From NCBI RefSeq assembly GCF_030410485.1, contig NZ_JAUHHC010000002.1:620001-684000 (forward strand): DNA of 64,000 nucleotides. The letters are read 5' to 3'. The position numbers were made by a program, and so were the translations under genes. Below are positions 16,474-26,262 of this stretch, piece by piece. Origin of the DNA: Roseateles violae. GTDB taxonomy: Bacteria; Pseudomonadota; Gammaproteobacteria; Burkholderiales; Burkholderiaceae_C. A model generated the notes under the pieces. It searched no databases. It was not told where the DNA came from and saw nothing but the letters and a program-made list of their open reading frames with translations. Position 1 is the stretch's first letter, and each line of letters starts with the position of its first letter.

Positions 16474-17308
16474 CTACTCAGCCGATCGGTGCCCGACAAC
16501 GATCAGATACTCGGCGGGCATCTTGTATCCGCCCCGGCCATCGCCCCACAGCGCGATCGCATCGAGATAGCGCCGCTGTGTCCGCGCGCGCGCCTCGGCG
16601 TCGAAGCGCGACCAGGCCTGTGCCACCGGCCCGCCTGCGAAGGCCGCGGCGCAGGCCGCGTCCGCATCGGCATAGTCCAGCGAATCGCTGCGCCGCCGCT
16701 GAAGCCTGAGCTCAAGGCCCGCCGCGGCGCAGCGGCGCGCCAGCGCATCGCCCTGGCCGAGACCGAAGAACAGCGGGCAGACCTCGCTGTGCACCTCGGC
16801 GTCGACGATGCCGAACAGCGGCGCCCAGCCGCAGCGCGCGCTCGCCCCAGACGGCCAGCACCGCGCGGCCGCCGGGACGCAGTACGCGGCATAGCTCGCG
16901 CAGCCCGGCCTCGGGGTCGGGCAGGTACATCAGGCCCAGCGAACACAGCGCCAGGTCAAAGCTGGCATCCGGTAGTGCCAGCCGTTCGGCGTCCATTCGC
17001 GCGAAGCTGGCCTGGTCGAGACCGAGTTCCGCTGCATGGCGGCTGGCTGCCTGCACCATCGCCTCGGACAGGTCGATGCCGAGCACGCGGCCGGCCGACC
17101 CGACGGCGCGCGCGGCGGCGGCAGCCATGGCGCCCGGTCCGCAGGCGACATCGAGCACCGCCTCACTGGCGGCCGGCGCGGCCAGCGCAAGCAACTCGCG
17201 CTGCAGGCCGGCCAGCGGGCGGTGCCAGTGGTGCGCATAGGCCTCGGCCGCCCGGTCCCAGCCGTAGCGCTGAATGCGGCGTTGCAGGTGCTGATCCATC
17301 GCTCTCAT
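16474..17308 (-). pseudogene. Class I SAM methyltransferase broken by a frameshift
   Basis: The first frame (from 17308) encodes VLDVACGPGAMAA, GRVLGIDLSEAMV and RPGGRAVLAVWGERA, a normal Methyltransf_11 core. It then runs out of frame; the expected continuation RCGWAPLFGIVDAEVHSEVCPLFF lies in another frame and ends at 16474. The switch falls in a GAGCGCGCGCTGC run near 16845, where loss of one CG unit would explain it. Either the gene is dead, or the run was miscalled. Adjacent to and on the same strand as an intact methyltransferase. Confidence 0.8.
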
Positions 17309-17310
17309 GC

Positions 17311-18123
17311 TCAGGCGCGCGTGATGACGACCTCGAGGTAGCCGCTCGGCACGACCAGCGAGCCTGGGCCGGCGCGGTTCTGGCTATCGAGCAGCGCGAT
17401 CAGCTCGTCGGCCAGCTCCTCGGCCTTCTCCGGCGTCTGCGCCGCGAAGGCCTTGCCGACCGGCCCATACCAGCTGCGGAAGGCCTCGACCCAGTGTGCC
17501 GCCGAGCGGTAGCGGAACACGAAGTCGCGCGGCGTGATCTGCAGCGCGGCCGCCGCATCGCCGAACAGCGCACGCAAATGAGCCTCGGTGCCCCACAGCG
17601 ACGGCGGCTGCAGGCCGGCCGGCGGCGGCACATAGCGGCCAAGCAGCTTGAACACGCGGCCGACCAGGCTGTCCGGCGTCCAGTTCGCCAGGCCGATTCG
17701 GCCGCCCGGCCGGACCACGCGGGCCAGTTCGCGGGCCGCCCTTGCATGGTCGGGCGTGAACATCACGCCGAAGGTCGAGACGACGGCATCGAAGCTCGCA
17801 TCGGCGAAGGGCAGGGCCTCCGCATCGGCGGTCTGGAAGCTGACCTCCAGCCGCTCGGCGCGCGCCCGCTCGGCGCCGCGCTCGAGCAGGGCGCCGACAT
17901 AGTCGGTCGAGGTGACGATGCAGCCCCGGCGGGCGGCGGCCAGCGTCGCATTGCCGTTGCCGGCGGCGACGTCGAGCACCCGCTCGTCGGTCTTCAGATC
18001 CGCGGCCTCGGCCAGCGACTCGCCGACGATCTGCAGCGTGGTGCCGATGACGGCGTAGTCACCGCTGCCCCAGGCGGCCTGCTGGCGGGTCTTCAGGGCG
18101 GCGAAGTCGATCGGTGCATTCAT
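17311..18123 (-). CDS. Class I SAM-dependent methyltransferase
   Basis: 270 residues. Motif I VLDVAAGNGNATLAA, the acidic STDYVGALL end of strand 2, and the post-motif GGRIGLANWTPDSLVGRVF are all present. Small-molecule substrate, not identifiable. GGAG six bases before the ATG at 18123 supports the start. The frameshifted methyltransferase follows two bases after the stop, so the pair was probably an operon, transcribed away from OsmC and AraC. Confidence 0.88.
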   Translation of the reverse strand: MNAPIDFAALKTRQQAAWGSGDYAVIGTTLQIVGESLAEAADLKTDERVLDVAAGNGNATLAAARRGCIVTSTDYVGALLERGAERARAERLEVSFQTADAEALPFADASFDAVVSTFGVMFTPDHARAARELARVVRPGGRIGLANWTPDSLVGRVFKLLGRYVPPPAGLQPPSLWGTEAHLRALFGDAAAALQITPRDFVFRYRSAAHWVEAFRSWYGPVGKAFAAQTPEKAEELADELIALLDSQNRAGPGSLVVPSGYLEVVITRA

Positions 18124-18325
18124 ACGGATCTCCGGTATTGGGATGGAAGAGGACCGGCGCGGCGGCGCGGCAGCCCAATGTCGGTGTGCCTGCTGCGCGC
18201 CGTCCTGTCCGATCGTCGCCAGCTCTTGTCCGAGCGTCCGCCATCGGCCGGGGCGGGTTCCAACCGCTGGCGATCCGGCCGCGCAGCTTGCAGAATCGCC
18301 GCACCGGTTTCCAGGGAGAAGCACG

Positions 18326-18856
18326 ATGAGCATCGAACAGATAGCCGCGGCGATCGACAGGGTCAGCGCGGCCTTGCACCGCAAGCCCCAGGCCGGCGTC
18401 CACGACGACTCGGCGGCCACGGCGCGCTGGGGCGGCGGGCTGCGCACCCAGGTGCACAGCGACAACGGGCGCTCGGTCGCCACCGACATGCCGGCCGAGA
18501 TCGGTGGCGGGGACAGCGCGATGAGCCCGGGCTGGCTGTGGCGGGCCGGCCTGGCTTCCTGCGCCGTGACCCGCATCGCGATGCTCGCAGCCTCCGAGGG
18601 CCTGCGGCTGGAGGTGCTGGAGGCGCGCGTGACCAGCCGCTCCGACACGCGCGGCATGCTGGGCATCGCCGAAGCCGACGGCCGCCTGGTGCCGGCGCAG
18701 CCCCTGCAGGTCGAACTGCATGTCCGCATCGGCGCGCCCGGCGTGTCCGCCGAGCGTCTGCGCGCGCTGGTCGCGGCCGGCGCCGGCTGCTCGCCGGTCA
18801 CTTGCGTGATCGAGCAGCCCTTGCCGGTGGCCTTGCATATCGACGTGGCGGCCTGA
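18326..18856 (+). CDS. OsmC-family protein
   Basis: 176 residues with the OsmC fold. The two redox-active cysteines are in LASCAVTRIAM (C79) and AGCSPVT (C155); a third Cys (C160) lies close by. OsmC/Ohr proteins reduce organic hydroperoxides with these thiols. AGGGAGAA at 18313-18320, five bases upstream, fixes the start. The AraC regulator follows five bases after the stop, so the two form an operon. Confidence 0.88.
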   Translation: MSIEQIAAAIDRVSAALHRKPQAGVHDDSAATARWGGGLRTQVHSDNGRSVATDMPAEIGGGDSAMSPGWLWRAGLASCAVTRIAMLAASEGLRLEVLEARVTSRSDTRGMLGIAEADGRLVPAQPLQVELHVRIGAPGVSAERLRALVAAGAGCSPVTCVIEQPLPVALHIDVAA

Positions 18857-18861
18857 GCCCG

Positions 18862-19836
18862 ATGGACGCCCTGTCGCAGACGCTGCGCGTCGTGCGCCTG
18901 GTCGGCGCGATCTTCCTGCACGGCCGGTTCACGGCGCCCTGGTGCTACCAGGCGCCGCATGCCGATTCGGCGGCGCCCTATCTGGAGCCGACGGCCGAGC
19001 GGGTCGTGATCTTCCACATGATCACCGAGGGCGAATGCTGGGTCGAGCTCGGCAACGAGGCGCCGATGCGGCTGATCGCCGGCGACGTGATCGTGTTCCC
19101 GCAGGGCCATCCGCACCGTATGGGCTCACAGCCCGGTCTGCCACCGGCCACCGGAGCACGGCTGCACGAGGTGCTGGCGCGCCGGCCGCGCCTGCTGGCC
19201 TATGGCGGCGGCGGCGCGACGACCAAGCTAGTGTGCGGCTATCTGGCCTGCGACGCGCGGCTGGCGCGGATGCTGCTCGCCGGACTGCCGCCCATCGTCA
19301 AGGTCAGCGTGCGCGGCTCCGATGCCGGCCTGTGGCTCGAGGCCTCGGTGCGCTATGCGCTGGCTGAGGCGCGCTCGCCCCGGCCCGGCGGCCAGGGCCT
19401 GCTCGCCAAGCTGGCCGAGGTGCTGTTCATCGAGGTGCTGCGCATCTACATGAACGAGCAGCAGGGCGAAACACGCAGCGGCTGGCTGGCCGGCGTTGGC
19501 GACCGCATCGTCGGCGCAGCGCTGCGCGCGCTGCATGCCGAGCCGGCCCGTCCCTGGACGCTGGAGGAGCTGGCGCGCACCGCCGGCACCTCACGCTCGG
19601 TGCTGGCCGAGCGCTTTCCGCAGTTCGTCGGCCAGTCGCCGATGCAGTACCTGGCCCAGTGGCGGATGCTGCTCGCCTCGAACCTGCTGGCGCGTAGCAA
19701 TGCGCCGCTGTCGCATATCGCCGAGGAGGTCGGCTACCAGACCGACACCGCCTTCAGCCGCGCCTTCCGGCGCGAATATGGCATGCCGCCGGCCGCGTGG
19801 CGTCGCCGCCAAGGAGGGGCGATAGCTCAGCATTGA
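18862..19836 (+). CDS. AraC-family regulator with cupin sensor domain
   Basis: 324 residues. An N-terminal AraC-type cupin (about 1-190, with FHMITEGECWVEL and LIAGDVIVFPQGHPHRM) is followed by two helix-turn-helix motifs (about 225-320: WTLEELARTAGTSRSVLAERF and ISHIAEEVGYQTDTAFSRAF-type end). Cotranscribed with the OsmC gene. The effector is unknown; the divergent methyltransferase pair is a plausible target. Confidence 0.91.
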   Translation: MDALSQTLRVVRLVGAIFLHGRFTAPWCYQAPHADSAAPYLEPTAERVVIFHMITEGECWVELGNEAPMRLIAGDVIVFPQGHPHRMGSQPGLPPATGARLHEVLARRPRLLAYGGGGATTKLVCGYLACDARLARMLLAGLPPIVKVSVRGSDAGLWLEASVRYALAEARSPRPGGQGLLAKLAEVLFIEVLRIYMNEQQGETRSGWLAGVGDRIVGAALRALHAEPARPWTLEELARTAGTSRSVLAERFPQFVGQSPMQYLAQWRMLLASNLLARSNAPLSHIAEEVGYQTDTAFSRAFRREYGMPPAAWRRRQGGAIAQH

Positions 19837-20015
19837 ACTGACACCAAGGCGCAAGGGAGGTCTTCATCGACGACCGCCTTGAGCCGCCGAGTTCGATGCA
19901 AGCGGGGGCTGTAAGGGGCAAGGGGAAAGCCCGAGGGCGGCCACGAGCGGAATCTGGCCACCGCCCGCTTCGGGGCAGTAAACGCACAACTAGTGCGTCG
20001 ACGGCGTGACATGCG

Positions 20016-23000
20016 CTACAGCGCCGTGGCCAGCGCACGCCCCGCGGCCAGCAAAGCGGTGACTTCGGAGTCGGGAAGCGCCTTGCCGAACAGCCAGCCC
20101 TGCGCCTCATCGCAGCCGTGTTCGGCCAAGAAGATGTGCTGCGCATGAGTTTCCACCCCTTCGGCGATCAGCCTGATGCTCAGGCTCTTCGCCATGGCGA
20201 CAATGGCCCGGACGATGGCGGCGTCGTTGGCCGCCGCCGGCACGCCGCTGACGAAGGATTTATCGATCTTGAGGAAGTCGATCGGCAGATTCTTCAGATA
20301 GCTAAGCGACGAGTAGCCGGTCCCGAAATCATCGATGGCGATGCTCACGCCCAGCGATTTCAGCCTGAGCAGGGTGCCGGCCGCGGCCTCCGGATCCTGC
20401 ATCGTCATGCTTTCGGTGACCTCGATCTCGAGGTGCTTGCCGGGCAGCCCGCTCGCGGCCAGCACGGCGTGAATGCGCTCGGGCAGGTCGGGGAGCCTGA
20501 ACTGGCGCGTCGAGAGATTGACGGCCACGCGTTCGATCGTCAGGCCTGCGTCGAGCCATTGCCGCATCTGCCGGCAGGCGACCTCGAGCACCCACTCGCC
20601 GATGGGCTCGATCAGGCCGCTGGCTTCCGCAAGCGGGATGAAACGCGCGGGCGGCACCGGGCCCAGCTCCGGGTGGTTCCAGCGCAGCAGCGCCTCCGCG
20701 CTGCGCACCTGTCCCGTGGCCAGCTCCACACAAGGCTGGTAGTGGACCGTCAGTTCCTCCCGCTCGAGCGCCAGGCGCAGGGCGTTGGTCAGCGTCAGGT
20801 TCTCCAGCGCGCGAGCGTTCATGTCGGCCGCGAAGAAGCGGAACTTGTTTCGGCCGTCGGCCTTGGCCTGGTAGAGCGCCGTGTCGGCGTTCATCAGCAG
20901 CGTCTCGGTGTCCCCGCCGTCATCGGGGTAGAGGCTCACGCCTATGCTTGCCGAGATGAAGAGATCGTGCTCGGCGATCCGGAACGGCGTGGCGAACGAG
21001 CCCAGCAGTTTTTTGCAGATCGCCTCGACGTCCGCAATGCCGATCATCTCGAGCAATACCGCGAACTCGTCACCGCCGAAGCGCGCCACCGTATCGCTCT
21101 TGCGCATCAGTTCGGACAAGCGCCGCGCCACTTCCTGCAGCAAGGTGTCGCCCGCCGCATGGCCAAGCGAATCGTTCACGCTCTTGAACAGGTCAAGGTC
21201 CATGAACAGCAAGGCCATCGCTTGGTCGTGGCGCCGCGCCCGCGATAGCGCGACACCGCAACGATCCTGGAACAGGACTCGGTTGGGCAAGCCGGTCAGC
21301 GCATCGTGGCGCGCTTGGTATTCCAGCTCGGCTTCATAGCGCTTGACCTTGGATATATCGGTGCAGACGCCCACATAGTGCGTCGTGGCGCCCGCGTCAT
21401 CCTTCACGGCGCTGATGCTGAGCAGTTCCGGGAACACCTCGCCGTTGCTGCGGCGGCTCCACATCTCGCCGTGCCAGTAACCGGTGCGATGGATCTCTTC
21501 CCACATCGCCTCGTAGAACGCGGCGTCATGGCGGCCCGACTGGAAAACGCGCGGCGTCCTGCCGATCAGCTCTTCCGGCTCATAGCCACTGATCTGGCTG
21601 TAGGCCCGGTTCAGGAATACGATGCGCCGCGCCGCGTCGGTCACCAGCACACCATCGCCGATGCTCTCGAAGGCCTTGGCGGCAAGTCGTTCCCGCTCGG
21701 TCGCGCGCCTGCGCTCGGTGATGTCCGCGATGACGCCGACCGCCTGGATGACGGCGCCGGTCGCATCCTGCAGCGGGTAGCCGCGGCTACTTGCCCAACG
21801 CTCCCTGCCGTCCGCATGGCGAAAGCGGTAGTCGATATCGTAGTTCAGGCCTTGCGCCAGCCCATCGAAGGCGCGCTGCGTGCGCTCCCTGTCATCCGGA
21901 TGAACCGCTTCCCGCCACAGGCCTGGATCGGCGTACACCGCCTCGACGCTCAAGCCCGTGACGGTCTCGAAGGCGGAACTCAGATAGATGACCCGCTCGA
22001 GATCGGGCGAGGCGATCCAGAACACCTCGCCGATCGAATCGGCAAGCTGACGAAGGCGCTGCTCGCTTGCACGCAGCTCCGCCTCGGCGCGGCGGCTCTG
22101 CGTCACTTCGCGGAACACCCAGACTCGGCCGTAATGGATGCCGTCCGACCCGATCGCGGGTGCCGAGTAGCGGTCTATGGTCCGCCCGTCCAGCGTGTGC
22201 AGTTCGTCCTGGCTGGTCTGCGTCTTGTGCTCGTAGAGATGCATCACCTTGGCCAGGAAGGCGGCGGGATCGCGCAGCTGGGCCGTCACGAACTCCAGCA
22301 TCGCGACATCGTCTCCCGATGACGCCAGCTCTTCGGGGACGCGCCAGAGTTCGATAAAGCGGTCGTTCCTGGATGTGATCCTGCGGCTGTTGTCGACCAG
22401 CAGCACGGCGTCCAGCAGGCTCTGTTGCACCGTCGCGAGCACGGTGCGCTGCGACGCGAGCTCACCCACGGCGCGACGCTGGCGGGTCAGCGCCGTGATG
22501 ACCGCGCCGACGGACAGCACGATGGCGAGGCTGGTCGCCAGCGCGGCGAGGTAGTAGTAGCGGCTGCGCTCGCGGGGCACGGCCAGCACCTCGTCGAGGG
22601 AGGTGCCGACGGCCACCACCAGCGGGTAGGCATTGAGCGTGCGATAGCTGTAGACGCGCACCACGCCGTCCGAGCCCGGACCCGAGAAGGTGCCGATCGG
22701 CCGGCGTGCCTGCTCGGGCACGAGCAGGCTCTCGCGGATGTCCGTGCCGAAAGTCTCCACATCACCGACGCGGCGAGCCAGCGCGACTCTGTGGGTGTCG
22801 AAGAGCATGATCAGGCCCTGGTCACCCAGCTCGGTCTTGCGATAGAAGCGGGTGAAGTATTCCGGATTGACCGCCGCATACACGGCGCCGGCGAACGAGC
22901 CGTCGGCCCGACTGATCCGCTTGGACATCGGTATGTGCCAGCGGCCGGGAACCGGGCCGGGGCGTGGCGTGCGAATTAGCATGTCCGGACCGGGCTGCGT

Positions 23001-23426
23001 CAGATGGGCGCGGAACTGCTCGCGGCCGGCGATGTTCACGCCGGTGGAATACCTGCTCAGCACGATCAGCCCCTGCTCGTCGACGACCCCGCTGTCGATG
23101 ATCAGCCCATCGTCAACGGCGCCCCCCTGCATCGCTGTCTGCAGGTCCAGCCGCTTACCCTCGGCCAGATAGGCTCGCGTCAGGTGGGTCAGCCCTTGCT
23201 CCACCTCGTTCAGCGTACGGACGGTATGTTCCTCCAAGGCGATCGCCAGATTCGAGTTCTGCTTGCCCGCTTCGCGGACGGCCTCGGCATGTTCATGACG
23301 CGCACGCTCCCATGCCGCGGCCCACATCAATGCGCACACGGCGAGCGCCAGGCCTGCGATGCGCAGATCCCAGGGGCCACGGCTCGCCCAGTAGCGTCGC
23401 AATCCAGAGACGGGCAACTGCATCAT
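20016..23426 (-). CDS. Membrane sensor with PAS domains, GGDEF and EAL
   Basis: 1136 residues. One membrane helix at about 21-40 and a second at about 289-312 bracket a periplasmic dCache-like domain (STGVNIAGREQFRAHL). Three PAS-type domains follow (about 325-445, 470-590, 595-720), then GGDEF with intact RFGGDEFAVLLE near residue 782, and EAL with intact EALLRW near 910, DDFGTGYSSLSYL and EGVET. Both catalytic domains look competent for c-di-GMP synthesis and hydrolysis, though one often regulates the other. Lone gene; no operon partner. The ATG at 23426 is followed by another ATG. Confidence 0.95.
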   Translation of the reverse strand: MMQLPVSGLRRYWASRGPWDLRIAGLALAVCALMWAAAWERARHEHAEAVREAGKQNSNLAIALEEHTVRTLNEVEQGLTHLTRAYLAEGKRLDLQTAMQGGAVDDGLIIDSGVVDEQGLIVLSRYSTGVNIAGREQFRAHLTQPGPDMLIRTPRPGPVPGRWHIPMSKRISRADGSFAGAVYAAVNPEYFTRFYRKTELGDQGLIMLFDTHRVALARRVGDVETFGTDIRESLLVPEQARRPIGTFSGPGSDGVVRVYSYRTLNAYPLVVAVGTSLDEVLAVPRERSRYYYLAALATSLAIVLSVGAVITALTRQRRAVGELASQRTVLATVQQSLLDAVLLVDNSRRITSRNDRFIELWRVPEELASSGDDVAMLEFVTAQLRDPAAFLAKVMHLYEHKTQTSQDELHTLDGRTIDRYSAPAIGSDGIHYGRVWVFREVTQSRRAEAELRASEQRLRQLADSIGEVFWIASPDLERVIYLSSAFETVTGLSVEAVYADPGLWREAVHPDDRERTQRAFDGLAQGLNYDIDYRFRHADGRERWASSRGYPLQDATGAVIQAVGVIADITERRRATERERLAAKAFESIGDGVLVTDAARRIVFLNRAYSQISGYEPEELIGRTPRVFQSGRHDAAFYEAMWEEIHRTGYWHGEMWSRRSNGEVFPELLSISAVKDDAGATTHYVGVCTDISKVKRYEAELEYQARHDALTGLPNRVLFQDRCGVALSRARRHDQAMALLFMDLDLFKSVNDSLGHAAGDTLLQEVARRLSELMRKSDTVARFGGDEFAVLLEMIGIADVEAICKKLLGSFATPFRIAEHDLFISASIGVSLYPDDGGDTETLLMNADTALYQAKADGRNKFRFFAADMNARALENLTLTNALRLALEREELTVHYQPCVELATGQVRSAEALLRWNHPELGPVPPARFIPLAEASGLIEPIGEWVLEVACRQMRQWLDAGLTIERVAVNLSTRQFRLPDLPERIHAVLAASGLPGKHLEIEVTESMTMQDPEAAAGTLLRLKSLGVSIAIDDFGTGYSSLSYLKNLPIDFLKIDKSFVSGVPAAANDAAIVRAIVAMAKSLSIRLIAEGVETHAQHIFLAEHGCDEAQGWLFGKALPDSEVTALLAAGRALATAL

Positions 23427-24238
23427 GAGCTTGACTTGGGCCGCTGCATCATGTGTTCCTCACCGAATGTTCCGGGACGGCACATGCCAGCATAACGCTT
23501 CAGAACCCCTCACCGCTGCCGGTGATACTGTCGTGCCTGAACTGCGGCAATCCAGCTTCAGTGGGGCGCCTTGCTGGGCATCTGGCGCCATGCGTGGACC
23601 GAGCAGTCTCCCGCAGCAAGATCGACAAAGCGAAGCCAAGCGATAGCTTCGGAATGTCGACTTGACTGCCTAGAAGGCCGGCCGTTCGAATGCCGCCGGG
23701 CGGCCGGCGGCTACCGACGATCACGGCCACCTGGCAGTCTTGGCCAATAGCGGGTGTCAATGGGCGGCTGGTTGCCGGGTCGCTGGTCGGGGCAACTCCC
23801 AGGCGCGCAGTCCATGCTCGCCTGCTGTCCTCCCGAATCCTGCGCGGGGTGCGAACCTTGGCGACCTACGGTCCGAGAGTCCACGAACGGTCTTGAGATC
23901 GGCGGGGCGCCGTCGAGTCAAGCTGCAGCCAAAGGCAGTAGCGGTCCGGGCCATCGGTCGCAGTTCACCACGGACCGCTTTTGGGGCTGGCTCCGTGGCC
24001 AGCATCATGCGAGCCTGCAAACAAAGGCGCCGACCATGAACTTGGCAGCCCCATCGTGGAAGTGGATGGCCGGATGACTTGTGCTGCCCAGGCGGCGTCA
24101 TCAAACGAGATGATGACCACCCACCGCGCTGCGGCGCAGCCTTGATTTGCGTGATGTTGCGGTCGCCGTGATCGCGGGCAGCGCCGAGCCAACGCCGCCT
24201 ACGCAGTTTCCGCCTCGGCCGGGATGTAGGGAGGTCTC
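23427..24238. other. Long gene-free stretch
   Basis: 812 bases between the GGDEF-EAL gene and the collagen-like gene. Several short open frames exist on both strands, but none shows a protein-like pattern or a ribosome site. I see no RNA gene. The sequence may be decayed mobile or repeat DNA, but nothing in it can be named. Confidence 0.5.
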
Positions 24239-24826
24239 ATGGTCAATCGATTGTTGATGGGGTCCATGCTGCTGCTCGCGAGCGCACTGTCTTCGCCTGC
24301 TGATGCCTTGGTGCTGTGCGCCAATCCCAGCGGCGGTGTCACCGCGCTGGTTGAATGCAAAGGCGGGATGAAGATCATCGATCCAGTCGCGACCGGCCTC
24401 GTCGGTCCAATGGGTCCGCAGGGTCCCACCGGTCCCCAAGGTCCCGCCGGACCGCAGGGCGCGATCGGCCCGCCGGGGCCAATGGGTATGCAGGGAGTCG
24501 TCGGTCCCCGTGGCCCCCAGGGACCCGCTGGGCAAGGGCTCTCGGTGTACGAGCGCAGTGTTGAGCAATTCATTCTCGGGCCCTTTAGCCTCCGCACAAT
24601 CGACGTCAGTTGCGATCCCGGCGACGTCGCGTTGTCAGGCATGTGGGATATGGCCTATGTGCTGTCGACCGATCCGCCAAGCCAGCCCGTCCGAGGTTAT
24701 GCGGGCGCACCGGAAGTTAGCCAGCGGGTCAGTGCCACTACCTGGCGGTTCGTTGTTGGGAACAGCAGCGCTGGTGAGCATCGGGTGAACAGGCTTGCGG
24801 TTCTTTGCTCTGATCTGACGCCATAG
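24239..24826 (+). CDS. Secreted collagen-like protein
   Basis: 195 residues: signal peptide ([20 protein letters not shown]), a short Cys-containing region, then about 16 uninterrupted Gly-X-Y triplets (residues ~53-100: [18 protein letters not shown]...) and a compact C-terminal domain with two Cys. The triplets are Pro-rich and should form a collagen triple helix, with the C-terminal part as trimerisation or recognition head. AGGGAGG at 24228-24234 gives the start. No sortase or anchor signal. Ligand unknown. Confidence 0.88.
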   Translation: MVNRLLMGSMLLLASALSSPADALVLCANPSGGVTALVECKGGMKIIDPVATGLVGPMGPQGPTGPQGPAGPQGAIGPPGPMGMQGVVGPRGPQGPAGQGLSVYERSVEQFILGPFSLRTIDVSCDPGDVALSGMWDMAYVLSTDPPSQPVRGYAGAPEVSQRVSATTWRFVVGNSSAGEHRVNRLAVLCSDLTP

Positions 24827-25065
24827 CAGCTTGCCGCACGCCGGCCGCCACCAGCGACCGCGAATTCCTCCGCAAGAGGCGTACTCCAGTTCCGCAAAAC
24901 CGCGCTGGATCGGCCAGACGTTGCTGTGGCCGCATCCCTTGCCGCTAAGCCTCCCCCAGGCTCCTGTCGTACCGGTCAGGGCATCGTGAGCCCAAAGCTG
25001 CGGCTCAAGCGCTCCGAGTGCGGACTGCCGCACTGCATTTTTCGTCGGACGTGAGAGGAGATCGC

Positions 25066-26262
25066 ATGAAGGCAAAGACGACACCTCAGTCGCGCCGTTG
25101 CACATCCCTAGGCGCCTTGGCGGGCGCGGCGGTGATTTTGTGTGCATCGGAGGGCGCGCAGGGCCAGATCTTGCTCGGCTTCGAGGGCCCCAGCCAATAC
25201 GACGGGGCATCCTTCGGGCGCAGCATCATTCCGCCCGACGCGATGGGCGCGGTCGGCTTGACGCAGTATGTCTCGACCACAAATGGCGCTTACGCTGTGT
25301 ACGACAAGACCACCGGCAGCAAGCTGTCAATGGTCTCGGATCTGGCGTTCTGGGCCGCAGCCGGCCAGACCGGCACGAACGGCGAAACGCGCATCATGTA
25401 CAACGCCGCTGCCAGCCGATGGGTGGCCGTATCAAGCGGGGCCAACTCTATGGACCTGCAGATCGCGGTCTCACGCACCGACAACGCACTGGGAACCTGG
25501 CAATCGGTCAAGTTCCAGGGCTACGGCGGTTTGGGCTTCGGTGCGAACGCCAGCTATCCGACGTTGGCGCTTGACAAGAGCGCGATCTACGTCGGCACCA
25601 ACGACTTCGCGCCGGCAACCCAGGGTGGCGTCAGCTTCCGCGGCACGACATTGAACGTCATTCCACTCAATAGCCTGTTTAACGCCGGCCCCCTGACGGT
25701 CGCGAACATGAGGCAGTTCTTTACCCCCTGCATCAACAGTTGCCTCGGCGGGGGTACCGACCGCGGCTATGCGCTGCAGGGCGTGAACAGCCAGGCGGCA
25801 GGATCCAGCGGCAAGGTGGTCGCCAATTCTCTGTTTATCAACGACAACGTCGTGTTCGGCATCTACGGGCTGACTCCGTCCTCGGCCGCCGGTTCAACGC
25901 TGACAGCGCCGGCGTACCTCGGGGCGTCTCTGTCGAGCTACGGTGGCCCGGCGCGCCAGCCGAGCACGACGAATCCGAGAGTCATCAATGCACTCGACCA
26001 GCGCATCAGTAGTAGCGTCTACGAGTCGCAGGGCAAGATTTTTATGCTCAACACGGTGGACTCGGGCTCGGACTTTGCGCGTGTCCACTACACGGTGATC
26101 GATGCCAACACCAATGCCATCCTCAGCGAAGGCGACATCGGCACGGGCAATTTCGACTACTTTCAGGGCTCGATCGCGGTCAATGCCGCTGGCCAGCTAG
26201 CGTCTGGTGCCCACCATCGGAAAGGTCTGACCGTTGTGGTAGGTGACGGCACCATCGAATGA
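25066..26262 (+). CDS. Secreted protein of unknown function, apparently truncated at the C-terminus
   Basis: 398 residues with a signal peptide (ALAGAAVILCASEGAQGQ). The mature part starts LLGFEGPSQYDG, followed by PPDAMGAVGLTQYVSTTNGAYAVYDK, a beta-propeller-like pattern seen in secreted, often PEP-CTERM-tagged, proteins. The last 20 residues (from about base 26200) are read from the antisense of the small lipoprotein gene and do not look like a natural end; the anchor expected in such proteins is missing. GAGAGGAG five bases upstream supports the ATG at 25066. Function unknown. Confidence 0.7.
   Translation: MKAKTTPQSRRCTSLGALAGAAVILCASEGAQGQILLGFEGPSQYDGASFGRSIIPPDAMGAVGLTQYVSTTNGAYAVYDKTTGSKLSMVSDLAFWAAAGQTGTNGETRIMYNAAASRWVAVSSGANSMDLQIAVSRTDNALGTWQSVKFQGYGGLGFGANASYPTLALDKSAIYVGTNDFAPATQGGVSFRGTTLNVIPLNSLFNAGPLTVANMRQFFTPCINSCLGGGTDRGYALQGVNSQAAGSSGKVVANSLFINDNVVFGIYGLTPSSAAGSTLTAPAYLGASLSSYGGPARQPSTTNPRVINALDQRISSSVYESQGKIFMLNTVDSGSDFARVHYTVIDANTNAILSEGDIGTGNFDYFQGSIAVNAAGQLASGAHHRKGLTVVVGDGTIE

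Noticed and set aside
16309-18861. Long plus-strand open frame fused in front of the AraC regulator
   Set aside because: It lies antisense to two methyltransferases and across the OsmC gene; the Arg/Pro-rich translation is typical of a GC-rich shadow frame.
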